NCBI GenBank assembly: GCA_002353815.1
Contig: DEKK01000012.1
Location: 236,038 to 300,037, forward strand
Origin: Bifidobacteriaceae bacterium UBA2724
Lineage (GTDB): Bacteria > Actinomycetota > Actinomycetes > Actinomycetales > Bifidobacteriaceae
DNA length: 64,000 bases
Direction of reading: 5' to 3'
Shown here: one piece after another, positions 47,574 to 56,122 of the stretch
How the letters are laid out: every line of letters begins with the position of its first letter
Numbering within the stretch: the stretch's first letter is position 1
The notes under the pieces: model-generated
What the model was told of the DNA's origin: nothing
Seen by the model: the letters and a program-made list of their open reading frames with translations, nothing else
Databases searched by the model: none
Made by a program: the position numbers and the translations under genes

Positions 47574-48116
47574 ATGGCACAGAAAGAGAAGAAGACGACG
47601 AAACATTTGACTGACGAAGAGGTTATCGAAGCACTCACCTCCACCATGAGCATCAAGGAAGCCGCGGCGGTTCTTGACCATTCCTACAACTGGGTTCTGA
47701 AGAAAAGCCACGATCTGGCCGAGGCCGGCCTCATCGAGAGCCGTGACGCGTATCCGATATATCACCGCATCGGTTCCGCGGTCGCCGGGACCCAGGTCAC
47801 GGTCTACTTCAACGCCGCGGCCTGGAAGCAGTCCGCGTATTACATCCGCGGCAGCTTCGACGGCTGGACCGCCGCCCCCGGTATCCGACTCAAGCGCCAG
47901 CGCTCCCCCAAGGGCTACCATGCCGCAACCATCGTCGTTCCGAACGACCAGGACGGCGCCGAGTTCTTCATCGACAACGGCAAGGATCTGAACGACGCCG
48001 CGAACCTGTACCAGCCCGTTCCCGGCAGTAACTTCTACCTGTCGCTCGCCAATGGCTCGGCTTTCACCATCGAGAGCTTCGACAACGCCCATCCGGGCAA
48101 GCCGTCCACAAAATAA
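47574..48116 (+). CDS. HTH plus starch-binding (CBM25/53-like) domain protein
   Basis: The 180-residue protein has no signal peptide or membrane segment. Residues 13-55 (LTDEEVIEAL...SIKEAAAVLDHSYNWVLKKSHDL) look like a helix-turn-helix. Residues 74-150 look like a family 25/53 carbohydrate-binding module, a beta-sandwich that binds starch or glycogen: QVTVYFNAAAW, RGSFDGWTAAPG, GYHAATIVVPNDQDGAEFFIDNG and LNDAANLYQP, with Trp98 and Tyr115 as likely sugar-stacking residues. A cytosolic HTH-CBM would be suited to sense or bind glycogen, but that is inference. GGAGAGG precedes ATG 47574. Monocistronic; a strong terminator follows. A GH13 gene lies 2 kb downstream. Confidence 0.7.
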   Translation: MAQKEKKTTKHLTDEEVIEALTSTMSIKEAAAVLDHSYNWVLKKSHDLAEAGLIESRDAYPIYHRIGSAVAGTQVTVYFNAAAWKQSAYYIRGSFDGWTAAPGIRLKRQRSPKGYHAATIVVPNDQDGAEFFIDNGKDLNDAANLYQPVPGSNFYLSLANGSAFTIESFDNAHPGKPSTK

Positions 48117-48208
48117 CGTCAGGCGCATCGGCGCCGGTCCAAACCCGGACGCACCGCACTACGGGAATGCCGGGGATTGAAGCGTCGTATGGTCATAGGC
48201 GCGAAAAG

Positions 48209-48256
48209 AAACGGCGGAATGCACTGGTCAGCGACCAGCGTCATTCCGCCGTTTTT
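48209..48256 (+). terminator. Terminator after the HTH-CBM gene
   Basis: AAACGGCGGAATG pairs with CATTCCGCCGTTT; the apex contains a further small stem (TGGTC/GACCA); five Ts close it. The remaining 48257-48461 shows no gene. Confidence 0.9.
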
Positions 48257-48461
48257 CAGTACCGGGTGCGTTTTCGCCGCACATTTGCCGATGATTCGGG
48301 ACGCCGCCGAAAACCGAAAAGGGAACGCGGCATCCATCCAAAACCACGGCATCCGTCCCGGAACGCGCCGATCGCAACATTCCGGCGGCTTCCGGTCCAC
48401 CGCCTTGGCGGCACCGCGCACCGACGGCACCGTGCGCACTCCGACGCCATCGCGCACCGCC

Positions 48462-49721
48462 TCACATCATGACCCCGAGATCGGCCAGCATCCTGCACAG
48501 CATCAAATAGTCGCGCGAGCCATACCCCTCCGGGTCGTACTCAGGATCGTCCGGCTCGCAGAACACCAGCCGAAGCAGTTTGACGATCGGCATCCCGCCC
48601 AACGTGGCGCTTGCGATCTCCCACGTCCGCCCATGCTTGTCGCGGCACGCCGACAACGGCGGCAACGCATATCCGTAGCTTTCCTTCATCTCCTGCGCCG
48701 TCATGAAGCTCTCGACGTCGAACTCGTCGCCAGACATGAACCATTCCAGCGAAATGCTGTTGACCGGCTCAGGAACCAGCGCATCGGGCACTCCTTCGAG
48801 AAGGGACCCCACGCGCTTGTCGGTCGCGGGTTTGTTGCACGATTGCCTGCGCCCGCTGCGCCGCGCAAGGCGTTCCGCCATCATGGATTGCTCAAGGTCG
48901 ATTCCCAACGGCCCCGTCGCCACCCGGCGAGTCCTGGTGGAGATATGGAACGCGCGCGACGTCGCCTGCCATGTGCGGCCGAACTGCGTGATGCGCACGC
49001 ATATCAGCGTGTTCTCGCACCCCATCAGGCTCATCATCATCTCGCGGTCGGCGATGGCATATTCCGTTCCGTCCGCAAGGCTCTGGACCACGACCACACC
49101 GGCATACGGACTCACGGTCGTGACGAGGAAGGCCCCTTCCACCGTGCAGTTGAGCACCGTCCACAACGCCCGCGCCCTGTTTTTCGGCAGCGGGTTCCTC
49201 CCCGAGACGTTGTCGTACAGATACCGCTCCAGGGGAGTCGTGCCATCCGGAAAGTGGTAGTCGTAGGCGAACCAATCGAAAAACGCGTCATGGATCGCAT
49301 CTATTTCTTGCAGGCAGCGGGCGCGCCCATGTGGGTTGACTCCAACCATTCTGAGAAACCCCTGGTATGCGCGCACGACGAGGCCGTCTTTCTTCGAAAG
49401 AAAATACGCGACCACCGGCGCCAGCGAACAGGCAGGCAGAGACAGAGACGGATCCTCGTCGCATTCAGCCATCGCCGACAGCTCAGGAGGAAATCCTTTG
49501 TCACGATGCTTGCTGCAATCAATGCGCTTCAATATCCTCCGGCATTCCTCATCCTCCAGCTGCTCCCTGGTGATGGTCGCCTCTGGTCCCTGCGGGACGG
49601 CGGCCGGCGGATGACTCGGCACGTCGCATCCGTGAGGCCTGCGGCAGTCCTTTTTCGACGCGGATCTCCTTCGCTGGGTATACGTAGCTTGACCATACTG
49701 TTCCTCTTTTCTGCGAGGCAT
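48462..49721 (-). CDS. Hypothetical protein, 419 residues
   Basis: I do not recognise this protein. It begins with a basic, Gln/Arg-rich stretch (about 1-40), then a globular region with scattered cysteines (EECRRILKRIDCSKHRD, CDEDPSL, LPACSL), a conserved-looking central part (HDAFFDWFAYDYHFPDGTTPLERYLYDN) and a two-fold feeling later (FGRTWQATSRAFHISTRTRR and HGRTWEIASATLGGMPIVK both pair G-R-T-W with a following strand). No signal peptide or membrane helix. AAGAGAGA precedes ATG 49721. It is divergent from the GH13 gene, 511 bases apart. Codon use matches neighbours, so recent transfer is not indicated. Confidence 0.65.
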   Translation of the reverse strand: MPRRKEEQYGQATYTQRRRSASKKDCRRPHGCDVPSHPPAAVPQGPEATITREQLEDEECRRILKRIDCSKHRDKGFPPELSAMAECDEDPSLSLPACSLAPVVAYFLSKKDGLVVRAYQGFLRMVGVNPHGRARCLQEIDAIHDAFFDWFAYDYHFPDGTTPLERYLYDNVSGRNPLPKNRARALWTVLNCTVEGAFLVTTVSPYAGVVVVQSLADGTEYAIADREMMMSLMGCENTLICVRITQFGRTWQATSRAFHISTRTRRVATGPLGIDLEQSMMAERLARRSGRRQSCNKPATDKRVGSLLEGVPDALVPEPVNSISLEWFMSGDEFDVESFMTAQEMKESYGYALPPLSACRDKHGRTWEIASATLGGMPIVKLLRLVFCEPDDPEYDPEGYGSRDYLMLCRMLADLGVMM

Positions 49722-50232
49722 GTTGTCTCTCTTTCGTTGAACTCCCTTCGCGTAATCGAAACCCTATGACACTTCGGATGACCACGCATCGGGCATCGGG
49801 AAAATTGAGGATAAGAGGAAAACTTCCCCGGGATGTGGATATCTCGTGGCAGTAGTGCACCGATTATCACCAGGCTTCTTCCACAAGACCGGTGGCATCG
49901 GTCCACAACGACAAGGACTTGTGCACATCCCGTCGTCCGCGAATCCACATACGCCCCATGCCATCCACAATCAGCCGACCAGAATTCCACCCGGCCTCCC
50001 CGACCCCTGGCTCGCCGGCTCCGTTCTTCTCCGCTCCGATTCTTCCCGCTCATCCATCCGCGCCGCCCATCCCGCGCTCCCGCATTTCCATCGCCGTCAC
50101 CGCGAACACGCCCGCCATGCCGTGGGAGGTCTCCATCCTAGAATCGGAACAAATTGTGCACAGGCACACGGCACCGTGACAGCGCCGTTGCTAGACCGAC
50201 CGGCCCACAAGACCGCACCGCAAGGAGTCACC
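49722..50232. other. Divergent intergenic region before the GH13 gene
   Basis: About 510 bases without a supported gene. It must contain promoters for the two divergent genes, but I find no clear LacI-type palindrome such as controls many bifidobacterial sugar genes. Confidence 0.5.
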
Positions 50233-52269
50233 ATGCATCTTTCTGGAATCCGCCATGAGATGGACCACCGTTTCTGCTTCGCCCTGAGCCGCAGCAAGTC
50301 CTGCGGCACGTTCAGCGCCAACCCCCAGGACGGCTTCGCGCGCTTCGTCATTCGCATCCAGACCGCGGCGAACGACATCGCGTCCGTCACCCTGCACACC
50401 GAAGACAAGTACCTGCATTATTACTGCGCCGACCGCCTCCGCATGCCCGAAGACCAGCGCCCTCAGGCCCCCGAGGGGTTCCCGTTCTACGGCAGGTGGA
50501 GCACGGCCCAGACGTTCCCCATGCGCAAATACTCCAGCGACGGCGTGCATGACTTCTTCGAAGCGCAGATCGACATCAACACCATCTGCCTGCGCTACTA
50601 TTTCGAGCTCCGCGACACCAACGGTGCCGTAAAATACTACGGCGACTACCAATTCACGGATACCGCCCCCGAGAACCCCGAGAGGATGTTCGACTGCCCG
50701 CAGACACTGCGCGAAGACATGCTGTTCGACACCCCGGATTGGGCTAAGAACCGCGTCATCTACCAGATCTTCCCCACTGCTTTCGCCATCGGAGACACCG
50801 CCCCCACCAACGCCTCCGCGCCCGCCGACACCACCGGCACCGTCTCCGCGCCCACCGACCTGCACGCCGAGGCCGCCGCAGCCCGCGAGCGCCTCGCCGC
50901 CTCCGCCGCCCGCAACCCGGAGTGGTACCGCACGCCCGCCACCGGCACCATGAACCTGCATGGCAACCTGCGCGGCATCATCGAGGCCCTGCCCCACATC
51001 CAGGAGCTCGGCGCCGGCATGATCTACCTCAACCCGATCTTCGACTCGCCCGTCACCCCGCACAAATACGACACCTACGACTACATGCACATCGAGCCGT
51101 CGATCGGCACCGAGGACGACCTCAGGGAACTCGTCCGCGAAGCCCACAAGCGCGACATCCGCGTGATCCTCGACGGCGTGTTCAACCACACGTCGCGCGA
51201 CTTCTTCGCCTTCAAGGACGTGCTCGCCCACGGCCGCGATTCGAAATACTGGGACTGGTACTGGCTCAATGACTGGCCCCTGACCGACATCAGCACCCCG
51301 ACGCAGCCGAATTACAAGACATTCGCGTATTTCGCCTACATGCCCAAGCTCAACATGAGCAACCCCGAGGTGCAGGATTATTTCATCAACGTCTGCTGCC
51401 ATTGGGTCAAGGTCGCCGGCATCGACGGCTGGCGCATGGACGTCGCCGACGAAATCGACCATGTCTTCTGGAAGCGCCTGCGCACCGCGCTCCACGCCAT
51501 CAACCCCGAGACGATCATCGGCGCCGAGGTATGGCACCCCGCGTTCGACTTCCTCGAGGGCGATGAGTGGGACACCGTCATGAACTACCACTTCCTCAAG
51601 GCCGTCAAGCGCTTCGTGGCGACCGGCGAGCTCACGGCGAGCGGATTCGTCGACCAGATCGGCTTCATGCGCGGCATGCTGCATCCGAACGCATGGCCGA
51701 TCATGTGGAATCTGCTCGACAGCCACGACACGATGCGGTTCCAGCGCGTGTGCGGCGACGATCTCGACAAATACCGTCTCGCCGTCGGCATCCAGATGCT
51801 GTCGACCGGCATGCCGATCGTGTATTACGGCGATGAATACGGCCTGACCGGCGACAACGACCCGGACTGCCGCCGCGGCATGCCCTGGAGCCGCGAGCAC
51901 CAGGTGCCCGGCATGCACGACTGGTTCTCGCGGCTCATCGCGCTGCGCAAGAGCGAGCCGGCAATCGTGGACGGCGAAGTGCTCTCGACCACCGCCGACG
52001 ATTCGCGCGGCCTCGTCATGATAGCCAAGAGCCTCATCGCGAAGGAAGCCGACGCGAGCCACGTCACCCCTGTCGAGCGCACCGACATGGATGCCTACGC
52101 CGCCGAACGCGAGCGCATCGCCAACGGCCCCCGCGTGACCATCGTCTATCACAACTCCCCCGAAACCCACGAACTGCAGGGCTTCGATGGGCAGCTCGAT
52201 CTCGTCTCCGGCGAGCGTTTCAACGGCACGCTCAAGCCCTACCAGGTGCTGGCGCTCTCGTCCGAGTGA
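50233..52269 (+). CDS. GH13 alpha-glucan hydrolase (neopullulanase/cyclomaltodextrinase type)
   Basis: The 678-residue cytoplasmic enzyme has an N-terminal CBM34-like beta domain (about 1-140) typical of maltogenic amylase, neopullulanase and cyclomaltodextrinase, then the (beta/alpha)8 barrel. Catalytic residues: nucleophile Asp403 (GWRMDVADEID), acid/base Glu432 (GAEVWH) and Asp499 (LLDSHDT); DGVFNHTSRD is the first conserved region. An Ala/Thr/Pro-rich insertion (about 190-225) interrupts the start of the barrel. It should split short maltooligosaccharides, cyclodextrins or pullulan-type links inside the cell. AAGGAG precedes ATG 50233. It stands alone, with no transporter or regulator beside it. 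Confidence 0.92.
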   Translation: MHLSGIRHEMDHRFCFALSRSKSCGTFSANPQDGFARFVIRIQTAANDIASVTLHTEDKYLHYYCADRLRMPEDQRPQAPEGFPFYGRWSTAQTFPMRKYSSDGVHDFFEAQIDINTICLRYYFELRDTNGAVKYYGDYQFTDTAPENPERMFDCPQTLREDMLFDTPDWAKNRVIYQIFPTAFAIGDTAPTNASAPADTTGTVSAPTDLHAEAAAARERLAASAARNPEWYRTPATGTMNLHGNLRGIIEALPHIQELGAGMIYLNPIFDSPVTPHKYDTYDYMHIEPSIGTEDDLRELVREAHKRDIRVILDGVFNHTSRDFFAFKDVLAHGRDSKYWDWYWLNDWPLTDISTPTQPNYKTFAYFAYMPKLNMSNPEVQDYFINVCCHWVKVAGIDGWRMDVADEIDHVFWKRLRTALHAINPETIIGAEVWHPAFDFLEGDEWDTVMNYHFLKAVKRFVATGELTASGFVDQIGFMRGMLHPNAWPIMWNLLDSHDTMRFQRVCGDDLDKYRLAVGIQMLSTGMPIVYYGDEYGLTGDNDPDCRRGMPWSREHQVPGMHDWFSRLIALRKSEPAIVDGEVLSTTADDSRGLVMIAKSLIAKEADASHVTPVERTDMDAYAAERERIANGPRVTIVYHNSPETHELQGFDGQLDLVSGERFNGTLKPYQVLALSSE

Positions 52270-52317
52270 TGGGGCCGCACAGCCGAACGGGACGCCCGCG
52301 TCCGCGTGACCAGGCGC

Positions 52318-53349
52318 TCAGATTCGGGCGATGAGGGAATCCACGACCGCGCGCACCCGCTCGGGCCACATCATCGGCAGCATGTGGCCGATGTCGTTGA
52401 CGATGATGTGCTCGGCTTCCGGAATCGCCTGCGCCAGTTCGTCCGATTTCTGCCACGGCACGATGTAATCGTGTCGCCCCGAGACAAGCACGACGGGAAT
52501 GTCGAGCTGCGCCAGCCGCGCCCTTCCCTGCGGCGTGCCGAAATCGAGGTGTGAGTTGGCGATCCAATCCTGCAGCTGCACGCGCTCGGTTTCGGGATCG
52601 GGCCCCACCGTGTCGAACGCGAGCTCGTCCTCCGCCGACATCTTCCCGTAGGCAAGCGAGGTGTCGAGACGGCCTTCGCGCAACGCGTCGCGGAACGCGT
52701 CCGGCAGCTGGTTGAAATCGAACGCGCCGCCGCAGATCACGGCACCGCGCACCGTGGCGGGATGCCTTTCGAGGATTCCCGCCACCAGCGCCCCGCCCAG
52801 CGAATGTCCGAACAGCACCACGTTGGGGATGTCGCTGATGAAGTCGCAGACCTCGTCGACGTAATCCTCGGCACTGTCGGTGCCCCGGTGCGGGGTGTTC
52901 TGGCGCCCGGGCAGATTCGGGTAATACCTGTTGTATGCGGCGTATGTGCGCTGGACGCGCGACAGGCGCGTGCGGTTGCTGCCGGTGCCGTGCACGAACA
53001 CGAGGTTGATGGACGCCCTGCGCTCCGAGGGGTCCCGCGGCAGCGCGAGGGTGCTGAGCTCGGCGCTCAGCTGCCGCGTGACCTGGGGCACGTCGGTGCG
53101 GCCATCTGTGGTGCGCGCGGCGAAATAGTAGTATTCGACCCCGCGTTTCACATGGTCCGACCAGGTTGCGAAATCCGCGGCGGTGCAGATTCCGTGGGGC
53201 ACGCGCTGGGCGTAGACCGGCTCCGCGGAATCCACAGCGGCGGCCGGCGTGGAACCCGCAGACCGCGGCGACGGACCGGCGGACGGCGCAGACACAGGAT
53301 CAGAGGCGTCAGGAATGGGATTGTCGAGTGACATGTCTTGCGGATTCAC
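52318..53349 (-). CDS. Alpha/beta hydrolase
   Basis: The 343-residue protein has a disordered N-terminus (1-75, Pro/Ser/Ala) and then an alpha/beta hydrolase fold: oxyanion loop FVHGTGSNRTR, nucleophile serine in FGHSLGGALVAG, acid in VSGRHDYIVPW and histidine in DIGHMLPMM. No signal peptide. Substrate is unknown; esterases, lipases and C-C hydrolases share this look. The start is either GTG 53349 (GGGAAG nine bases before) or ATG 53334. It is convergent with the GH13 gene (48 bases between stops), so any functional link is weak. Confidence 0.87.
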   Translation of the reverse strand: MNPQDMSLDNPIPDASDPVSAPSAGPSPRSAGSTPAAAVDSAEPVYAQRVPHGICTAADFATWSDHVKRGVEYYYFAARTTDGRTDVPQVTRQLSAELSTLALPRDPSERRASINLVFVHGTGSNRTRLSRVQRTYAAYNRYYPNLPGRQNTPHRGTDSAEDYVDEVCDFISDIPNVVLFGHSLGGALVAGILERHPATVRGAVICGGAFDFNQLPDAFRDALREGRLDTSLAYGKMSAEDELAFDTVGPDPETERVQLQDWIANSHLDFGTPQGRARLAQLDIPVVLVSGRHDYIVPWQKSDELAQAIPEAEHIIVNDIGHMLPMMWPERVRAVVDSLIARI

Positions 53350-53567
53350 GGGCTGGTTCTTCCCTTCGGACGGGTTCGAGGCGCCGGCGACGCTGGCAGC
53401 GATGCGAAAACGTCCCGTTTCCGGCTCGCAGACACCATGCTTCGGTTATCTTCTGCTCGCACATTACGTCGGTTTGATTGCGGACAGCGCACAATCATGT
53501 TGCCATGTTGCGCACAATAACCTTGCGCACCCTCATGGTGTGCACGATGACACGGCATCGCGCCGCG

Positions 53568-55025
53568 TCAATCCACTCGGTACGCCTCCACCGCGGCGGC
53601 CAGGGCCTCGGGGTATTCAGTCCCCAGCACGGGCGCGGAATGGGAGCGGACCCATGGGATGACCTGGGTCGTTATGAGGATCCGCCCGGCATCGGCGGCG
53701 CGCACCTGCGCCGTCGCGGGAAACACGATGGCGCGGTCGACCGTTTCGTCGGGGACGCCGAACATGTCGTGGAACCTTCCGGCGTTCCATTCGGAGCGCC
53801 GCGACGGGCTTGCGAAAAGCTCCGCGCCCTGCGGAAGCTCCCCCTCGCCCCGCAGAAACGCCATCGCCTGGGCGTCCGACGACGGCGACCCCATCGGCAG
53901 CGATATCCAGTTGGGGGACGTCGCGTTCCCGAAAACGCGCCCGTCGTGCGCGCAGAAACCGATGATGAACAGCCCGTACGGCGACACGATGAACTCATCA
54001 AGATGCAGAACACCGTTGGAATCGGGCAGATTCACATCGTGGAACACGTGATATTCCGCGCCCAGGCGCGCCAGACGGTAATGCGCATCGGTGCGGAGCA
54101 TGACAAACCCCATATTCCGGCTGCGTTCACGGGACGACGTCGCCTGATCCGAATCGACCCGACGATCCCCGACGGCGCCATGCCGCGGCGCTGTCGCGCT
54201 CCGCGTGGCGGAATCCGCGGGGTTCGCCGAAACGGAGGCGGCGACAGCGGATTGGGATGGAACGGAACCGGCCCAGGCGGCATCGCCGGGAACGGACCCG
54301 GCCGAGGCAGATGCACCCGTCGTCCCTTCGCGCTTCATGCCAGGGGGCAGCGGAATCTCAGGCACGTCGTCGTCCCCCGATGCCGCGCCGGCATAGCCAT
54401 ATGCGTCGCCTTGGATCGCGCCAGTCTGCGCACTGTTCCACACGCCGTCTGGCACGCCAGAGCTCTTGCCCGTCTGCGCACCACCCTGCGAATACGGCGA
54501 AACGGACGGCACCGGGCCCCGCGCATCCCCATGCGCGTCCGCAGCCAGCGACGGCGCAGCGGAAAACCCCGTAACGGCATCCCAGGATTCCACCGGATTG
54601 GCGTCCACCGGTTCCGGAGTCATCGGATTGGCGCTCACCGGCTCCGAAGCCATCGGATTGGCGTTCGCCAAGCCGGCATCCATCTGATTGGCGTTCGCCG
54701 GCCCCACGCCTGCGGCCCCGCCGTTCACCAAGCCGGCATCCATCGGCCCGGCATCCCGCGAACTCACGTGGCGCCCTGACCGATCACGATTGACATCGGC
54801 ACGCCGTGCGACGTGGCGCGCCACGTGACGGCTTGAAGCATCCTCATGCGCGCCATGGCGTTGCGACGATTCGGGCAGATTCTGGCTCCGCCGCATCCGC
54901 TGCCGTTCCAGCTCGGCCTCGCGCCTGCGACGCGTCTGCGCCACCGTGACGACGATGTCATACGCCACGATGGCACACAGGGCCAGCACGGCGATGACGC
55001 CGATGAGTACCCTGTGTTGCTCCAT
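53568..55025 (-). CDS. Membrane-anchored protein with degenerate NERD-like domain
   Basis: The 485-residue protein has one N-terminal transmembrane helix (VLIGVIAVLALCAIVAYDIVV), a basic patch (RRRREAELERQRMRR), a long Ala/Ser/Pro/Asn-rich linker with near-repeats of ANPM/SEPV (about residues 95-160), and a folded C-terminal domain from about 310. There RLGAEYHVFHDVNLPDSNG, LDEFIVSPYGLFII and DGRVFGNATSPNW match the order of NERD (nuclease-related) domains. The catalytic E-x-K that should follow the last strand reads IIGFCAHDG, so nuclease activity is probably lost. Function unknown. Start has AAGGAAG upstream. Confidence 0.7.
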   Translation of the reverse strand: MEQHRVLIGVIAVLALCAIVAYDIVVTVAQTRRRREAELERQRMRRSQNLPESSQRHGAHEDASSRHVARHVARRADVNRDRSGRHVSSRDAGPMDAGLVNGGAAGVGPANANQMDAGLANANPMASEPVSANPMTPEPVDANPVESWDAVTGFSAAPSLAADAHGDARGPVPSVSPYSQGGAQTGKSSGVPDGVWNSAQTGAIQGDAYGYAGAASGDDDVPEIPLPPGMKREGTTGASASAGSVPGDAAWAGSVPSQSAVAASVSANPADSATRSATAPRHGAVGDRRVDSDQATSSRERSRNMGFVMLRTDAHYRLARLGAEYHVFHDVNLPDSNGVLHLDEFIVSPYGLFIIGFCAHDGRVFGNATSPNWISLPMGSPSSDAQAMAFLRGEGELPQGAELFASPSRRSEWNAGRFHDMFGVPDETVDRAIVFPATAQVRAADAGRILITTQVIPWVRSHSAPVLGTEYPEALAAAVEAYRVD

Positions 55026-55184
55026 GTCGCGCTGTCACACTTCCTTGTGAGGTCCTGCTCTGAGAGGTTCCCGGTTCGGCCGACGGCACCGCACCAGCCA
55101 CCAGTAACCCACTCATATTAACTCACGCGAACCACCTCCGACGAGCGGCCCACGGCGGCGCAGGCGGGCTTGGCGTCGTGCCGT

Positions 55185-55745
55185 TCAGACCTTGCCTATC
55201 ATCACGGCCGCGGCGATCAGAAACACCGCGGTCAGCACCGCCCACAGGCCACGTCCGTGGTGCCGGGTGAGCATGAAGTATTCGGGGTGCAGGATGTTGA
55301 TGAAAATGTCCATCTTCTGCCCTTTGCAATCTGCGAAATTGCGTTTCAGGCTGTTGCGTCCATAGGATTCGAGCGTCGTGCCGAAGTACTCATGCCCCTT
55401 GTATGTGTAGCGAATGACGGGTGCGCGGCTGGAATCGTCATAGCCGTAGCAGCGTCCTTCGATGCGTTCGTTGCAGCGGATCACCTGGAGTTCGAGCACG
55501 ACGGCGTATTCCAACAGCACAAAGGCCAGGGACACGAACAGCGCCTGCCAACCGGCGTCGCGCCCGATCTTGATGGCCACGATGTTGGGAAGCAGCGCCA
55601 CCACCAAAGCCGCGATGCCGATGGTGAGCGGTATGCGCGGGCGCTCGAAAACGGTGGCGCCGTGCGAGATCTGATACTTCGAGCAAGCGGCGATGATGAG
55701 CTCGACGATTCCGAAGACCACGAAAACCAGCGTGACAGCCTTCAT
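55185..55745 (-). CDS. Membrane protein, possibly DUF3592-like
   Basis: The 186-residue protein has three hydrophobic helices near the N-terminus (1-20, 38-58, 64-88), a soluble domain (about 90-150) with IRYTYKGHEYFGTTLESYG and IFINILHPEYFMLTRHHG, and a C-terminal helix (WAVLTAVFLIAAAVMIGKV). A Y-x-Y-x-G-x-x-Y core between membrane helices with a later N-P or H-P-E before the last helix resembles DUF3592 proteins. Role unknown. AAGGAG precedes the ATG. It lies 160 bases upstream of the NERD-like gene on the same strand, so possibly the same operon. Confidence 0.75.
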   Translation of the reverse strand: MKAVTLVFVVFGIVELIIAACSKYQISHGATVFERPRIPLTIGIAALVVALLPNIVAIKIGRDAGWQALFVSLAFVLLEYAVVLELQVIRCNERIEGRCYGYDDSSRAPVIRYTYKGHEYFGTTLESYGRNSLKRNFADCKGQKMDIFINILHPEYFMLTRHHGRGLWAVLTAVFLIAAAVMIGKV

Positions 55746-55921
55746 ACCTGCGACTCCTTGTTGCCAATGACGGCTCTCTTCTTTCCAATCCCGCTTCCAT
55801 TATTGTTTCACCACCGTACTTGCTCCTCGCAATTGTGTCGGCTGACGTCGCCACAGCGCACAACGCGGAGAGGGGTGCACGGCGGACGCAGGAGCGGAGT
55901 GAATAGCAGCAGGTATGAATG

Positions 55922-56050
55922 GCGGGAACGCACGGCATGGCGGAAACGCACCGTGGGAATGCACGACATGGTGGGAACGCACAGCATGGCGTGAGCGCAC
56001 CGTGGAAATGCACAGCATGGCGGGAGCGCACAGCGGGAATGCACGGCAGG
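55922..56050. repeat. 49-base tandem repeat, 2.6 copies
   Basis: Copies at 55922-55970, 55971-56019 and a partial 56020-56050. Each is built of three smaller GGAA/GAG-CGCAC-CATG blocks, so there is an inner repeat of 15-18 bases as well. It fills the gap between divergent genes, upstream of 56123. The rest of 55746-56122 shows no gene. Confidence 0.9.
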
Positions 56051-56122
56051 AGTGCGGCATTCGCCGTAGGTTGCTAGTCTTGGGGTGACAAATGGTCCGT
56101 GCGCCGACGATGGGAGGCTGTG

